Shown piece after piece: positions 1 to 8,617 of a DNA stretch of 64,000 nt (within the stretch, counting starts at the first letter, position 1; each line of letters starts with the position of its first letter). The position numbers and the translations under genes are program-made. The stretch is taken from positions 558,001-622,000 of the forward strand of contig CAWGHW010000037.1 in the NCBI GenBank assembly GCA_963822485.1, given 5' to 3'. This DNA is from DASUBV01 sp963822485 (GTDB lineage: Bacteria; Actinomycetota; Actinomycetes; Streptosporangiales; Streptosporangiaceae). The notes under the pieces are model-generated. The model was given only the letters and a program-made list of their open reading frames with translations, did not search any database and had not been told where the DNA came from.

Positions 1-71
1 CGGCGAGCCCTGCTGACCTGCGGGTTCGCCGCAGCCCGCCGCTCCGCCTCGGCAATGCTCAGAGCTGTCAT
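1..71 (-). CDS. 5' end of an unidentified divergent gene (partial)
   Basis: An open frame starts at the ATG whose complement lies at 69-71 and runs off the left edge with no stop in 23 codons. It is preceded by a good ribosome binding site (GGAGG, 6 nt before the start). The visible N-terminus, MTALSIAEAERRAAANPQ, is Ala/Arg-rich and I do not recognise it. It would be transcribed divergently from lexA and share the 72-296 promoter region. Too little is visible to name a family. Confidence 0.4.
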   Translation of the reverse strand, partial: MTALSIAEAERRAAANPQVSRAR

Positions 72-158
72 CACTGGCCTCCCTCGGATGCGGCCCGCTC
101 CCCGGAATGACTGTCTAGCCGAAATGCTGTTCGATCGTATCTCTGTTCTATCGCATTC

Positions 159-174
159 TCGTTCGATCGAACGA
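159..174. promoter_or_regulatory. 16-bp perfect palindrome in the lexA divergent promoter region
   Basis: TCGTTCGATCGAACGA is a perfect palindrome. A related half, GTTCGATCG, lies at 129-137. It is not in the arrangement of an SOS box (the half-sites are reversed), so it may bind another regulator of the left-hand gene or of lexA. Confidence 0.35.
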
Positions 175-221
175 AGATACGGTAGAGTTTCTATCGCAAG
201 GGTCCGACACTTTCAGGTCGG

Positions 222-237
222 TCGAACAGATGTTTGA
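222..237. promoter_or_regulatory. SOS box (LexA operator) of lexA
   Basis: TCGAACAGATGTTTGA matches the actinobacterial/Gram-positive SOS-box consensus TCGAACRNNYGTTYGA at every defined position. It lies 60 bp upstream of the chosen lexA ATG, as expected for autoregulation. It overlaps an in-frame TTG at 234, which argues against that TTG being the start. Confidence 0.85.
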
Positions 238-296
238 GATCAGCGACCGCAACCGCTAGCGTCGGCATCGACGACAACACGGAGCCCGGAGGCCCG

Positions 297-1124
297 ATGA
301 TGAGCGACGCAACGGATGACGGAAGGACGCGGGTGGCTTCGACCGTCGATGACGACGCGAGATCCGCCGGCAATGACACGGCTGCCGTTACTAAGCCGCG
401 AGGAAGGCCGGGCCGTAAGCCCAAGGGCTCGGTGCCGCCCATTGTTGCCGACATTCCGGATAAGCCAGATCCGGACCATGTGCTGACCTGGCGCCAGCGC
501 AAGGTGCTTCAGGTCATCCGGGACTCGGTCCAGCGCCGCGGCTACCCGCCCTCGATGCGGGAGATCGGCGAGGCGGTCGGCCTGACGAGCACGTCCAGCG
601 TCTCGTACCAGCTGTCCACGTTGCAGAACAAGGGTTACCTGCGCCGCGACGCGGGCCGCCCGCGCACCGTGGAAGTCCGGCTGCCGGGCCACCCCGCGGT
701 CCGCCCGGAGGCGGAAGTCGATGAGCCGGCGATGGACATCACCTCGCAGGAGGCCGCGTACGTGCCGCTGGTCGGCCGGATCGCCGCCGGTGGCCCGATC
801 CTGGCCGAGGAGCGGATTGAGGAGATCTTCCCGCTGCCCCGGCAGCTGGTCGGCGAGGGGACGCTGTTCCTGCTCAACGTCGTTGGTGACTCAATGATCA
901 ACGCCGCGATCGCCGACGGCGACTGGGTCGTGGTACGGCAGCAGCCGGTCGCCGAGAACGGCGACATCGTCGCGGCCATGATCGACGGCGAGGCCACGGT
1001 GAAGACCTTCAAGCGCGCGACCGACCATGTCTGGCTGATGCCGCACAACCCGGCGTACACGCCGATCCTGGGCGACGAGGCCGAGATCCTGGGCAAGGTC
1101 GTCGCGGTGCTGCGCAAGGTCTGA
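297..1124 (+). CDS. lexA: SOS-response repressor LexA
   Basis: LexA represses DNA-damage genes and is inactivated by RecA-stimulated self-cleavage. Here an Arg/Lys/Pro-rich N-terminal extension (KPRGRPGRKPKG) precedes the winged-helix domain (LTWRQRKVLQVIRDSVQRRG, PSMREIGEAVGLTSTSSV). The S24 peptidase domain follows, with the Ala-Gly cleavage site in GRIAAGGPILAE, the catalytic Ser in GDSMINAAI, and the Lys in GEATVKTFKR. About 275 residues, slightly longer than usual because of the N-terminal extension. The ATG at 297 has GGAGG just upstream; ATG at 300 and the TTG at 234 are alternatives. The SOS box at 222-237 indicates self-repression. Confidence 0.95.
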   Translation: MMSDATDDGRTRVASTVDDDARSAGNDTAAVTKPRGRPGRKPKGSVPPIVADIPDKPDPDHVLTWRQRKVLQVIRDSVQRRGYPPSMREIGEAVGLTSTSSVSYQLSTLQNKGYLRRDAGRPRTVEVRLPGHPAVRPEAEVDEPAMDITSQEAAYVPLVGRIAAGGPILAEERIEEIFPLPRQLVGEGTLFLLNVVGDSMINAAIADGDWVVVRQQPVAENGDIVAAMIDGEATVKTFKRATDHVWLMPHNPAYTPILGDEAEILGKVVAVLRKV

Positions 1125-1205
1125 TCACCGAACTCAGGCGATAAGTCTCGGGGGCCAGGCCTGACCTCCGGCAGGGCCTGGCCTCCGGGCTCGCGGTTCG
1201 CGCCA

Positions 1206-1235
1206 GCGGAGGGCGGCGGTAAGTCCGCCCTCCGC
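1206..1235. terminator. Bidirectional hairpin between lexA and the SDR gene
   Basis: GCGGAGGGCGG and CCGCCCTCCGC form a perfect 11-bp stem with an 8-nt loop, in the 140-bp gap between two convergent genes. No U-tract follows, as is common in GC-rich actinomycetes. Confidence 0.6.
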
Positions 1236-1264
1236 CCGGCAGAACGCGGGCCGGGCCGCGCCAG

Positions 1265-2065
1265 TCAGCCGGAACGACCCACGCTCATGCCGCCCTCGCA
1301 GGGGAACACGATCCCGGTGGTCCACCTGGCTTCCTCGCTGAGCAGGAACAGGGCCGCGCGGGCCATGTCGTCGGGGTGGGCGATGTAGTTCAGCGGAGCG
1401 TAAGACGCCATCCGCTCCCGCATCTGCTCGGTATGCATCCAGCGGTCGAACATCTCCGACCGGGTCGGGCCGGGTGCGATGGCGTTGACACGGATATTGC
1501 TGGGCGCGTAGTCCAGCGCGGCGCATCGCACCAGGCCGGCCAGGCCCCACTTGCTGGCGGCGTAGTCGGAGTTGCGCTGGCCGCCGACCAGCCCGCCGAT
1601 CGACGAGGTCAGCACGATCGACCCGCCGCCGGCGTCGATCAGATGCGGGATCTGGTACTTCAGGCACAGGAACGGGCCGCGCAGGTTGGTCGCGATCACC
1701 GAGTCGAACTTGCCGGTGTCGATCTCGTGCAGCGGCATCTGGCCGCCGCCCTCCCCGGCATTGTTGAACGCCCCGTCCAGGCGGCCGAAAGCCCGGACGG
1801 TGACGTCGACGGCCTCGCTGACCGACTTCTCGTCGGTGACATCACAGGCCACCGCCAGCGCGTCGCCGCCCGCCGCCCGTACGTCGGAGACGACCTGATC
1901 CAGCCGGTCGGCTCGGCGGGCGGCCGCGGCGACGAGCGCGCCCTCGGCGGCGAACCGGCGGACGGCCGCCGCGCCGATGCCGCTCGAGGCGCCGGTGACG
2001 AACACGACCTTGCCCGCCAGGCGGCCAGCGGAGAAGGTCAGCGGATCTGGGCTAGCGTACGCCAT
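1265..2065 (-). CDS. SDR-family NAD(P)-dependent oxidoreductase
   Basis: A classical short-chain dehydrogenase/reductase of about 266 residues. It has the Rossmann nucleotide-binding motif TGASSGIG near residue 25, the NNAG motif, the catalytic Ser in TSSIGG, and the Tyr/Lys pair in SDYAASKWGL. The C-terminal GGMSVG ending is typical. The substrate cannot be inferred. The ATG at 2065 is chosen because GGGGAG sits 5 nt upstream; a GTG at 2071 is in frame. It is divergent from a TetR gene, and the shared intergenic region holds two copies of one palindrome, so it is the likely target of that repressor. Confidence 0.88.
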   Translation of the reverse strand: MAYASPDPLTFSAGRLAGKVVFVTGASSGIGAAAVRRFAAEGALVAAAARRADRLDQVVSDVRAAGGDALAVACDVTDEKSVSEAVDVTVRAFGRLDGAFNNAGEGGGQMPLHEIDTGKFDSVIATNLRGPFLCLKYQIPHLIDAGGGSIVLTSSIGGLVGGQRNSDYAASKWGLAGLVRCAALDYAPSNIRVNAIAPGPTRSEMFDRWMHTEQMRERMASYAPLNYIAHPDDMARAALFLLSEEARWTTGIVFPCEGGMSVGRSG

Positions 2066-2077
2066 GTGCACTCCCCT

Positions 2078-2125
2078 AGGTTGACACCGTCAACCTTAGA
2101 ATCTGGTGGTTGACACTGTCAACCA
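2078..2125. promoter_or_regulatory. Two TetR operator copies
   Basis: Two near-identical inverted repeats lie 29 bp apart in the divergent promoter: AGGTTGAC-ACC-GTCAACCT at 2078-2096 and TGGTTGAC-ACT-GTCAACCA at 2107-2125. Both have 8-bp arms and a 3-bp spacer. The symmetry and position between the TetR and SDR genes fit binding by two repressor dimers. Confidence 0.75.
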
Positions 2126-2162
2126 TCGGGCACTACCCCGGCAGCGGACGTGGATGGTGACG

Positions 2163-2726
2163 ATGACGTCAACGCGGGAGCGCCTCGTGGAGGTGGCGAC
2201 CAGCTTGCTGGAGGAGGGCGGGCCCAGCGCCGTCACGCTCCGGGAGGTCGGCCACCGGGCAGGGGTGTCGCACAACGCCCCGTATAAGCACTTCGCGGAC
2301 AAGGAAGACCTGCTCGCGGCGGTGGCGGCGGCCCAGCTCCGGGAAAATCGCCAGACCGTGCAGGGCCTGTCGGACGGCCGCCCGGCCGCAGAGGCGCTCC
2401 GGCTGATCCTGCACGCCTACGTCAGCCGGGCGATGGCGCATCCGCAGATGTTCCGGCTCATCTACGGCCCCTGGCGGACGGACTCGGCTGAGCTGGGCCA
2501 GGCGGCCCACGAGGCGCGGTCCCTGCTGGTCGGCGTGGTCCAGGCGGCACAGGACAGCGGCGACCTGCCGGCCGGGGATCCGGACCGGATGACGGCGCTG
2601 CTCCAGGCCCTGGCCCACGGCGCGGCCGACCTGGCCCTGTCCGGGCACCTGGCCAGGGACGGCAAGGGCCACGCCGAGCCGGGCGACCTGGTGGACGACC
2701 TGCTGGCCCGGCTGGCCACGACCTGA
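2163..2726 (+). CDS. TetR-family transcriptional regulator
   Basis: The N-terminal helix-turn-helix is clear: TRERLVEVATSLLEEGG, TLREVGHRAGVSHNAPYKHF. A TetR_C-like ligand domain follows, about 187 residues in all. An in-frame ATG at 2154 is an alternative start; starts further upstream would overlap the operators. Divergent from the SDR gene with two operators between them, so it probably represses both itself and the SDR until an unknown ligand binds. Confidence 0.88.
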   Translation: MTSTRERLVEVATSLLEEGGPSAVTLREVGHRAGVSHNAPYKHFADKEDLLAAVAAAQLRENRQTVQGLSDGRPAAEALRLILHAYVSRAMAHPQMFRLIYGPWRTDSAELGQAAHEARSLLVGVVQAAQDSGDLPAGDPDRMTALLQALAHGAADLALSGHLARDGKGHAEPGDLVDDLLARLATT

Positions 2727-2763
2727 CCCGCCGGGAGCCCGCCGGCCCTGGCCGCGGGCGAGA

Positions 2764-3468
2764 TCAGGCCTCGGCGACCCGCTGCTCGGCCCGGTCGGCG
2801 ATCTCCTCCAGGCGGCGGATCTCGGCGGGCCGGACGTTCGGGTCGGCCATCCGGGCCCTGGCCACCCGGGCCAGCACCGGCGCCGGGTCGTCGTGCACGG
2901 CGGCCAGGTACTGGCGCAGCAGCACGGACCGCAGGGCCGAGACAGCGGGCCGCACCCGGCGCGGCAGCGCATCGACGTCGGAGGTGGCGATGATCACCTG
3001 AACCATGGCCACGTCCACGGCCGGCGCTCCGGAGGCGGCACCGGTCCAGTCGATGACCACCGGGCCGGACGGCGTCAGCATGACGTTGCCGGGGTGCAGG
3101 TCCAGGTGCAGGACCCGGTCGCCGGAGCCGTACCGCTGCGGCAGCGACGGCGGCGCGGTGATCTGGTGCAGCCGGTCGTGCAGCCCGGCCAGGGCCCTGG
3201 CGTGGCGGCGGACCAGCCACGGCCGGCTAGCCAGGTCAGCCAGCATGTCGCGGCCCTGGAGCCGCTCCATGACCAGGTCGGGACCGCTGGCGTCGTAGAC
3301 CCGGGGCACGGGGAAGCCTGCCCCGGCCAGGTAGGTCATGACGTCGGCCTCGCGCTGGGTGTCTTGCCCGGTCCGGTAACGGCGCAGGACCCGGTCCGGA
3401 CCGAGCGCGTAGACGTCGGCGGTCCGGCCCGCACCGAGGAGCGGCCCGGGCGCGTCCTCGACGGCCAT
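2764..3468 (-). CDS. Aminoglycoside phosphotransferase-like (APH) kinase
   Basis: APH/choline-kinase fold protein of 234 residues. The catalytic loop HLDLHPGNV and the metal-binding VIDWTGA (equivalent to DFG-like IDW) are intact, and the N-terminal GAGRTADVY is a glycine-rich nucleotide loop. The family phosphorylates aminoglycosides, homoserine, choline or related small molecules. The substrate here is unknown and nothing nearby indicates antibiotic resistance. Confidence 0.8.
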   Translation of the reverse strand: MAVEDAPGPLLGAGRTADVYALGPDRVLRRYRTGQDTQREADVMTYLAGAGFPVPRVYDASGPDLVMERLQGRDMLADLASRPWLVRRHARALAGLHDRLHQITAPPSLPQRYGSGDRVLHLDLHPGNVMLTPSGPVVIDWTGAASGAPAVDVAMVQVIIATSDVDALPRRVRPAVSALRSVLLRQYLAAVHDDPAPVLARVARARMADPNVRPAEIRRLEEIADRAEQRVAEA

Positions 3469-3657
3469 GACCTCACCCCTGTCACCGCGCAGCGCGCGCC
3501 GGGCAGTCCCCCGGCGCGGCGATGCGGATGACTTTACGGGCCGGCCGCTTGATCCCGAAATGGGTTAGCCCGGACGGCACTGAGGGTGGCAGTGGTTAAG
3601 CTCGGGCCACCCTTGTTAGGGATCCAAAAGAGGGTCGGCCCGCCGGGCCAGCTGCCG

Positions 3658-5070
3658 TCAGGCGGGGCGGATGTTGGCGTTGAGGTGGAAGACATTGTCC
3701 GGGTCGTACTCGGCCTTGATCCGGGCCAGGCGCTCGTACTTGGCCGTGCCGTAGCTGCCCCGGACGCGGTCGTCGGCGTACTCGGCGGTGCCGTTGACAT
3801 AGCCGTCGCCGCCGCTGACGGCGTGCGGGGCCAGCGCGGACCAGAACTCGCGGACCCAGCCGCGGGCCGCGGGCAGCTGCCCGGCCTCGGGCGCGACGCC
3901 GAGGATGAAGGCGGCGTACCGGGGCGAGCGCCCGCCGCTGAACGCGGTCTCGCCGTCCGCGACCTCGCTGTAGGCGCCGTCGAGGCGGTAGAGCAGCACC
4001 GCGGACATGGGCGTGGCCTTGCGCTCGACGTGCGATGTGACCACGTCGATGACGTCGTCGGTCAGCTCCTCGAGGTAGGCGCCCTTCTCGTAGGCGTACA
4101 CGCCCCAGGCGTTAGCCTCGTCCAGCAGCTGCTGGAGGGCGACGTAGGGCATGGGCGTGACCAGGTCGAACAACGGCGGCAGCCGGCGGCGGATCTGCTC
4201 CACGGCGGCGGCGTGCTCGGCGTCGGGAGACCCGTCCGGGGACCCGAACCCGGTCAGCAGCAGCGCATAGCCGGGGGTGAGCTGGTACTGCGGCGGCACG
4301 AACGGCGCCGGCGGCGCGTTCACCGCGGCCGTGACCACGGCCAGGTCGGGCGGCAGCGCGGGGATGAGCTCGCGGGCCAGCCGCATCACCTCGGGGCCCT
4401 GGTCCAGGCCCCAGAAGAACAGCCCGAACTGCACGGTCGGGTCGACCCGGTGCAGCCGGAAGTCGAAGCTGGTGACCACGCCGAAGTTGCCCCCGCCGCC
4501 CCGGATGGCCCAGAACAGGTCGGGATGCTCGGCGGCGGACGCCCGGCGGATCCGCCCGTCAGCGGTGACCACCTCGGCGCTGGCCAGGTTGTCGATGGTG
4601 AGGCCGAACTTGCGGGTCAGCCAGCCCATGCCGCCGCCCAGCGTCAGCCCGCCGATGCCGGTGTGGCTGATCAGGCCGGCGGGCACGGCCAGGCCGTGCT
4701 CCTGGGCGGCCGCGTCCAGGTCGGCCAGCAGCGCGCCGCCGCCCGCCTCGGCCCTACCGGCCACCGGGTCGACGGTCACGCCGGACATCGAGGTCAGGTC
4801 GATCATGACCCCGCCGTCGCAGGTGGCGGTGCCAGCGGAGTTGTGGGCGCCGCCGCGCACGGCGACCTCGAGCCCGTGCTCGCGGGCGAAGCCGATCGCG
4901 GCGGAGACGTCGCGCGCCGAGTCACAGCGGGCTATCACCGCGGGCCGCTTGTCGATCTCGGCGTTCCAGACCCGCCGCGCGTCGTCGAAGTCGGGCTCGC
5001 CGGGCACGATTACCGTCCCGTCCGTCACCGTGCGTAGCCCGTCGATGCCGTGACTGGCTGTCTGCGTCAT
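3658..5070 (-). CDS. FAD-linked oxidase, berberine-bridge-enzyme type
   Basis: A PCMH-type FAD-binding oxidoreductase of 470 residues. RGGAHN carries the His that covalently binds FAD through the 8-alpha position. The second site, where bicovalent enzymes have Cys, reads HTGIGGLTLGGGMGWL, so only one covalent link is expected. The C-terminal BBE segment (YDPDNVFHLNANIRP) is present. Such enzymes oxidise alcohols, sugars or secondary metabolites using O2. It is a single-gene unit; substrate unknown. Confidence 0.85.
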   Translation of the reverse strand: MTQTASHGIDGLRTVTDGTVIVPGEPDFDDARRVWNAEIDKRPAVIARCDSARDVSAAIGFAREHGLEVAVRGGAHNSAGTATCDGGVMIDLTSMSGVTVDPVAGRAEAGGGALLADLDAAAQEHGLAVPAGLISHTGIGGLTLGGGMGWLTRKFGLTIDNLASAEVVTADGRIRRASAAEHPDLFWAIRGGGGNFGVVTSFDFRLHRVDPTVQFGLFFWGLDQGPEVMRLARELIPALPPDLAVVTAAVNAPPAPFVPPQYQLTPGYALLLTGFGSPDGSPDAEHAAAVEQIRRRLPPLFDLVTPMPYVALQQLLDEANAWGVYAYEKGAYLEELTDDVIDVVTSHVERKATPMSAVLLYRLDGAYSEVADGETAFSGGRSPRYAAFILGVAPEAGQLPAARGWVREFWSALAPHAVSGGDGYVNGTAEYADDRVRGSYGTAKYERLARIKAEYDPDNVFHLNANIRPA

Positions 5071-5306
5071 GCCGCCCCCCGTGATGGCCTTGATTACTGA
5101 CCCCGCTGATTACTCCCCGTTCTCCTCAGGCAAGGTCAGGCAGGAGCGTTTAGCGTGGGTTCGAGGTGGAGGGCGGGTGGAGATCGTCACCGGCCCGGAC
5201 CAGGAAATCCGGCGGGCAGGGCTGAGCCCCGGCGCCCGAGATGGGGGCATTCGCGGGCGCCGGGGAGTGCGCGAACGGCCGGGGAAAAGCCGTCCGGCAC
5301 GGGTTT

Positions 5307-5759
5307 TTAGCGGCCCTGGCCCCGGTGGTCGCCGTCGTGGTCGTGCCGGTCACCGCGGTCGTGCCGGTCACCGCGGCCATGATCATCGCGCCCGCGGTCG
5401 TCACGCCCGTGCTGGTCGCCGTCACCGTGGCCATCGCGGCGCACGATGACCGCCGCGCCCGTCTTCTTGTCCACGTCCACCACCACGCGGCCGCGCGGGG
5501 TGGCCAGCTGGACCTGCCAGACGGCCCGGTCGTGCCGCTCCTCGGACTCGATCTCGATGACCTTGCCGTGCGGCACCTTCGCCCTGGCGATCGCCGCCGC
5601 CTGGGCCCTGGTGATGTGGTGAGTCGCCGTCGTGACGGCGGCGGCCTGGACGCTGGCCTGCCGCGGGGCGGCGGTCGATGCCGTCGCCACGCCCGCGGAG
5701 ACGGCGGCCAGGACCGCGACCGTGCCCATCCCGATGCCGAAGCCTGCTGCCTTGCGCAT
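5307..5759 (-). CDS. Exported PepSY-domain protein with His/Asp/Arg-rich tail
   Basis: 150 residues: a signal peptide (MRKAAGFGIGMGTVAVLAAV...ATAS), then one PepSY domain (ITRAQAAAIARAKVPHGKVIEIE, VDKKTGAAVIVRRD), then about 40 residues built almost only of His, Asp, Arg and Gly. The tail could bind metal ions, which is inference. It is the last gene of a minus-strand operon after the response regulator and histidine kinase. PepSY proteins are commonly linked to envelope-stress two-component systems, so it may modulate or report to the kinase. Confidence 0.8.
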   Translation of the reverse strand: MRKAAGFGIGMGTVAVLAAVSAGVATASTAAPRQASVQAAAVTTATHHITRAQAAAIARAKVPHGKVIEIESEERHDRAVWQVQLATPRGRVVVDVDKKTGAAVIVRRDGHGDGDQHGRDDRGRDDHGRGDRHDRGDRHDHDGDHRGQGR

Positions 5760-5847
5760 GTGCTGGTTCTCCCTCGCTCGGATTCCCGATGCCAGCACTC
5801 TGCCGCCCGGCCCGATAGCACGGCGCTGCGCGAACCCTAAGGACCGG

Positions 5848-7113
5848 CTAAAGCGGCGGGCCCAGCTCAACGACGACCTGCCCGCCGCCGCCCGCGGTGC
5901 GGACCGACAGCGAGCCGCCGGAGGCCTCGGCCGCCTGCCGGGCGATGTCCAGGCCCAGCCCGGTGGAGCCGCCGCCGCTGGCACCGCGCCGTACCGGGTC
6001 GCCGGCCGGGAAGCCAGGTCCCTCGTCCTCGACGGTCACCGTCGCCCCTTCGGCCGGCCGGGCGGTCAGCCGCACCGCGAAGGGCGTGCCCTCAGGGGTA
6101 TGCGCGAACACGTTGCCCAGCAGCGCGTCCAGGCACGCGGCCAGATCCGGGCCGGCTACCCCGACCGGCACCGGGCCCGGCGCCAGGTCGACGGCCATCC
6201 TTCGGCCCTGGTCGTCGGCCAGCACCGACCAGAACGCGACCCGCTCGCCGGTCACCTGCGCCGCATCGCAGCTGCCCGGCCCGCCGGTGCGCAGCCGGGC
6301 GCTCTCGATCAGCGAGGTCACCGCGTTCTCCAGCGCCTGCACCTGGGCCGTCAGCCGGCCCGCCGGGTCGGGCACCGCTTCGGCCTCCAGCCGCAGCGCG
6401 GTGAGCGGGGTGCGCAGCCGGTGGGACAGGTCGGCGACCGACTCGCGCTCCTGCCAGATCAGGTCCCGGATCCGGCCCGCCAGGTGGTTCAGGCCGCGGG
6501 CGACCTCGCGCACCTCCCGCGGCCCCTGCGGGCCCGCCCTGGCCTCCAGCTCGCCGGCCGCCAGCCGGTGCGACACCAGCGCCAGCTCGCCGATCGGCCG
6601 GGTCACCGTGCCGACGAGCCGGTCCGCCGCCGCCACGCCCAGCGCGAGCAGCACCAGGCCGAACCCGGCCAGGATCAGCCACGCCCTGGTCACGCCCCGG
6701 CTCAGCTCCGCGTCGCTGACGAACACCCGGACCACGATCGTGCCGCCGGTGAGCCCGCCGACCGCGGCCAGCACCTCGCGCCCGCCGGGGGCCGCGGCGG
6801 TCAGGCTGTTGCCGGCCTGCGCCAGCCGGACCGCCGGGCTGCGCGGCGCCTGCTCGCCCAGCACGGTGCCGTCGGCCAGGAAGACGCTCGCGGGCCGGCC
6901 GTCCACGCTGATCAGCTGGCCCACGCTGGCCCGCAGCTCGGCGGCCGACGGCGCGGTGGCGATGATCGCGCTGATCTGCTGAGCCTCGCTGGTCGCCGCG
7001 GTCATGGCGCGGTCGGCGGCCAGCACGCGCAGCACCACGGCCAGCGGGACCACGAACGCGATCAGGACCAGCGCCATAGTCGCCGAGACCAGCAGCGCGA
7101 GCCGTCGCCGCAT
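5848..7113 (-). CDS. Two-component sensor histidine kinase
   Basis: 421-residue membrane kinase: an N-terminal transmembrane helix (residues about 7-30), an extracytoplasmic sensor region, a second helix (AWLILAGFGLVLLALGVAAA), a HAMP domain, the HisKA phosphoacceptor box DLSHRLRTPL, and a HATPase_c domain with DEGPGFP and GLGLDIARQ. Its start overlaps the stop of the response regulator gene (ATGA), so the two are translationally coupled. The signal is unknown; the co-transcribed PepSY protein suggests an envelope cue. Confidence 0.92.
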   Translation of the reverse strand: MRRRLALLVSATMALVLIAFVVPLAVVLRVLAADRAMTAATSEAQQISAIIATAPSAAELRASVGQLISVDGRPASVFLADGTVLGEQAPRSPAVRLAQAGNSLTAAAPGGREVLAAVGGLTGGTIVVRVFVSDAELSRGVTRAWLILAGFGLVLLALGVAAADRLVGTVTRPIGELALVSHRLAAGELEARAGPQGPREVREVARGLNHLAGRIRDLIWQERESVADLSHRLRTPLTALRLEAEAVPDPAGRLTAQVQALENAVTSLIESARLRTGGPGSCDAAQVTGERVAFWSVLADDQGRRMAVDLAPGPVPVGVAGPDLAACLDALLGNVFAHTPEGTPFAVRLTARPAEGATVTVEDEGPGFPAGDPVRRGASGGGSTGLGLDIARQAAEASGGSLSVRTAGGGGQVVVELGPPL

Positions 7114-7865
7114 CAGCCTCGCTCCGCCGGCGATTCCGGCGGCTCCGGCGGCCGCGGCTCCGGCACGGGAGCGGGCGCGGGCGCGGGCGCGGGCGCGGCC
7201 AGCCGGACTCCGACCCGGCGCACGGTGTGCAGGTATCGCGGCTGCTGCGCGGTCTCGCCCAGCTTGCGGCGCAGCCAGGACAGGTGCACGTCGACGCTCT
7301 TGTCCGCGCCGCCGTAGGGCTGCTGCCAGACCTCGACGAGCAGTTCCTGCTTGGTCACCACGGCCCCGGCCCGCTCGGCCAGGTAGTGCAGCAGGTCAAA
7401 CTCGCGCGGGGTCAGGTCGAGCGCCGCGCCGTCCAGGAACGCCTGCCGCGCCCGCCGGTCCACGCGCAGCCCGCCGACCACCAGCGCGGCGTCGGCGTCC
7501 GGCTCGGCGGACCGGCGCAGCACGGCCCGGATCCTGGCGTCCAGCTGGGCCCCGCCGTAAGGCTTGACCACGTAGTCGTCGGCGCCCGCGTCCAGCGCCC
7601 TGATGATCTCGGTCTCGGCGCTGCGCGCGGTCGCCACGATGATCGGCACGGCCGAGACCGCCCTGATCATCCGCAGCACCTCGCGGCCGTCCAGGTCGGG
7701 CAGGCCGAGGTCGAGCACGACCACGTCGGGGTGCTCGGACACGGCCAGGTGCAGCCCGCTCATCGCGGTGTGCGCGGTCGCCACCGCATAGCCCTGGCCG
7801 GTCAGCGTCCGGGTGACCGCGGCGCGGATCGTCGGGTCGTCCTCGACGATCAGCACCTTCGGCAT
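7113..7865 (-). CDS. OmpR-family response regulator
   Basis: Receiver domain with the acidic pocket (VEDDP), phospho-acceptor Asp in VVLDLGLPDLDG and Lys in DYVVKPYG, followed by a winged-helix Trans_reg_C domain (LTPREFDLLHYLAER, SVDVHLSWLRRKLGE). A C-terminal Ala/Pro repeat tail is encoded by a GC hexamer repeat. The start at MPKVLIVEDD is chosen over an upstream in-frame ATG because it begins the receiver domain directly. First gene of the operon. Three 10-11-bp direct repeats upstream may be its own binding site. Confidence 0.92.
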   Translation of the reverse strand: MPKVLIVEDDPTIRAAVTRTLTGQGYAVATAHTAMSGLHLAVSEHPDVVVLDLGLPDLDGREVLRMIRAVSAVPIIVATARSAETEIIRALDAGADDYVVKPYGGAQLDARIRAVLRRSAEPDADAALVVGGLRVDRRARQAFLDGAALDLTPREFDLLHYLAERAGAVVTKQELLVEVWQQPYGGADKSVDVHLSWLRRKLGETAQQPRYLHTVRRVGVRLAAPAPAPAPAPVPEPRPPEPPESPAERG

Positions 7866-7910
7866 GCCATGAACGTATCCGAGACCGGCCGCCATGCGGC
7901 GTATCGAGGC

Positions 7911-7942
7911 GTTCGTAAGGGTTGTCTTAGGAGTTCGTTAAC
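7911..7942. promoter_or_regulatory. Triple direct repeat, candidate response-regulator site
   Basis: GTTCGTAAGG, GTTGTCTTAGG and AGTTCGTTAAC follow one another at one helical turn each. This is the usual geometry for OmpR-family dimers. The site lies between the response regulator gene and the divergent exported protein gene, so it could control both. Confidence 0.5.
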
Positions 7943-7975
7943 CCGGCCGCGTCGGCGACGCGGCACAGTGGGGTG

Positions 7976-8584
7976 ATGAGGAAGCGGATCGCCTGGGCGG
8001 TGACCTGGCTGGCGGGCGCGGCGCTGGCGGCCGCCGGGGCCGCCGTGGCGATCAGCATGCTGGGCGCCGACCTGTTCGGCGGCAGCACCGCGCCGCTCAC
8101 GCAGGCGCAGGTGGCGCAGCGGCTGGCCGCGCAGCGGACGGTCACGACCCCGCCGGGCTCCGGGCCGCCGCAGCACGGCACGCGGCCGCATCCGGGGTCC
8201 TCGCCCGGGTCGTCGCCGGCGCGGCGGGTCACCTTCCCGACACCAGCCGGCAGCGTCTCGGCGTCGTGCTCAGCCGGGCTGGCCACGCTGACGACGTGGG
8301 CGATCACCACGCCGGGTTATCAGGCCGACGGCTATCTCCAGGGGCCGGCGCCGGCCGCGTGGATCCGGTTCAGGTCCGGCAGCGCGGAGCAGACGGTGAC
8401 GGTGACGTGCGCCAGCGGGATCCCGCACCGGGTGATCAGCACCGGCGGCGGGGGCGACGACCACGGCGGCGGCCGCGGCGGGAATGGCCGGGGCGGGAGT
8501 GGCCGCGGCGGCGGGGGTGGCGGCCATGACGGCGGCGGTAGTGGCGGCGGCAGCGGTGGCGGCAGCGGCAAGGGCGGCAGCTAG
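7976..8584 (+). CDS. Small exported protein with Gly-rich tail
   Basis: About 202 residues. A signal anchor (AWAVTWLAGAALAAAGAAVAI) is followed by a Pro/Ser/Gly linker and a core of about 80 residues with two Cys residues (SASCSAGLATLTTWAI, VTVTCASGIPHRV). The last 50 residues are Gly with Asp/His/Ser. I do not recognise the family. GTG at 7973 is directly upstream and also possible. Divergent from the two-component operon across the triple repeat, so it is a plausible target of that system. Confidence 0.65.
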   Translation: MRKRIAWAVTWLAGAALAAAGAAVAISMLGADLFGGSTAPLTQAQVAQRLAAQRTVTTPPGSGPPQHGTRPHPGSSPGSSPARRVTFPTPAGSVSASCSAGLATLTTWAITTPGYQADGYLQGPAPAAWIRFRSGSAEQTVTVTCASGIPHRVISTGGGGDDHGGGRGGNGRGGSGRGGGGGGHDGGGSGGGSGGGSGKGGS

Positions 8585-8617
8585 CCCGTCCCGGGATCAG
8601 CCTCGATCAGCCTGGGG

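Noticed and set aside
3586..5037. Long plus-strand open frame opposite the BBE-type oxidase
   Set aside because: It is the antisense of a gene with clear motifs. Very high GC leaves long open frames on both strands, and its translation is Gly/Val/Arg-rich with no domain.
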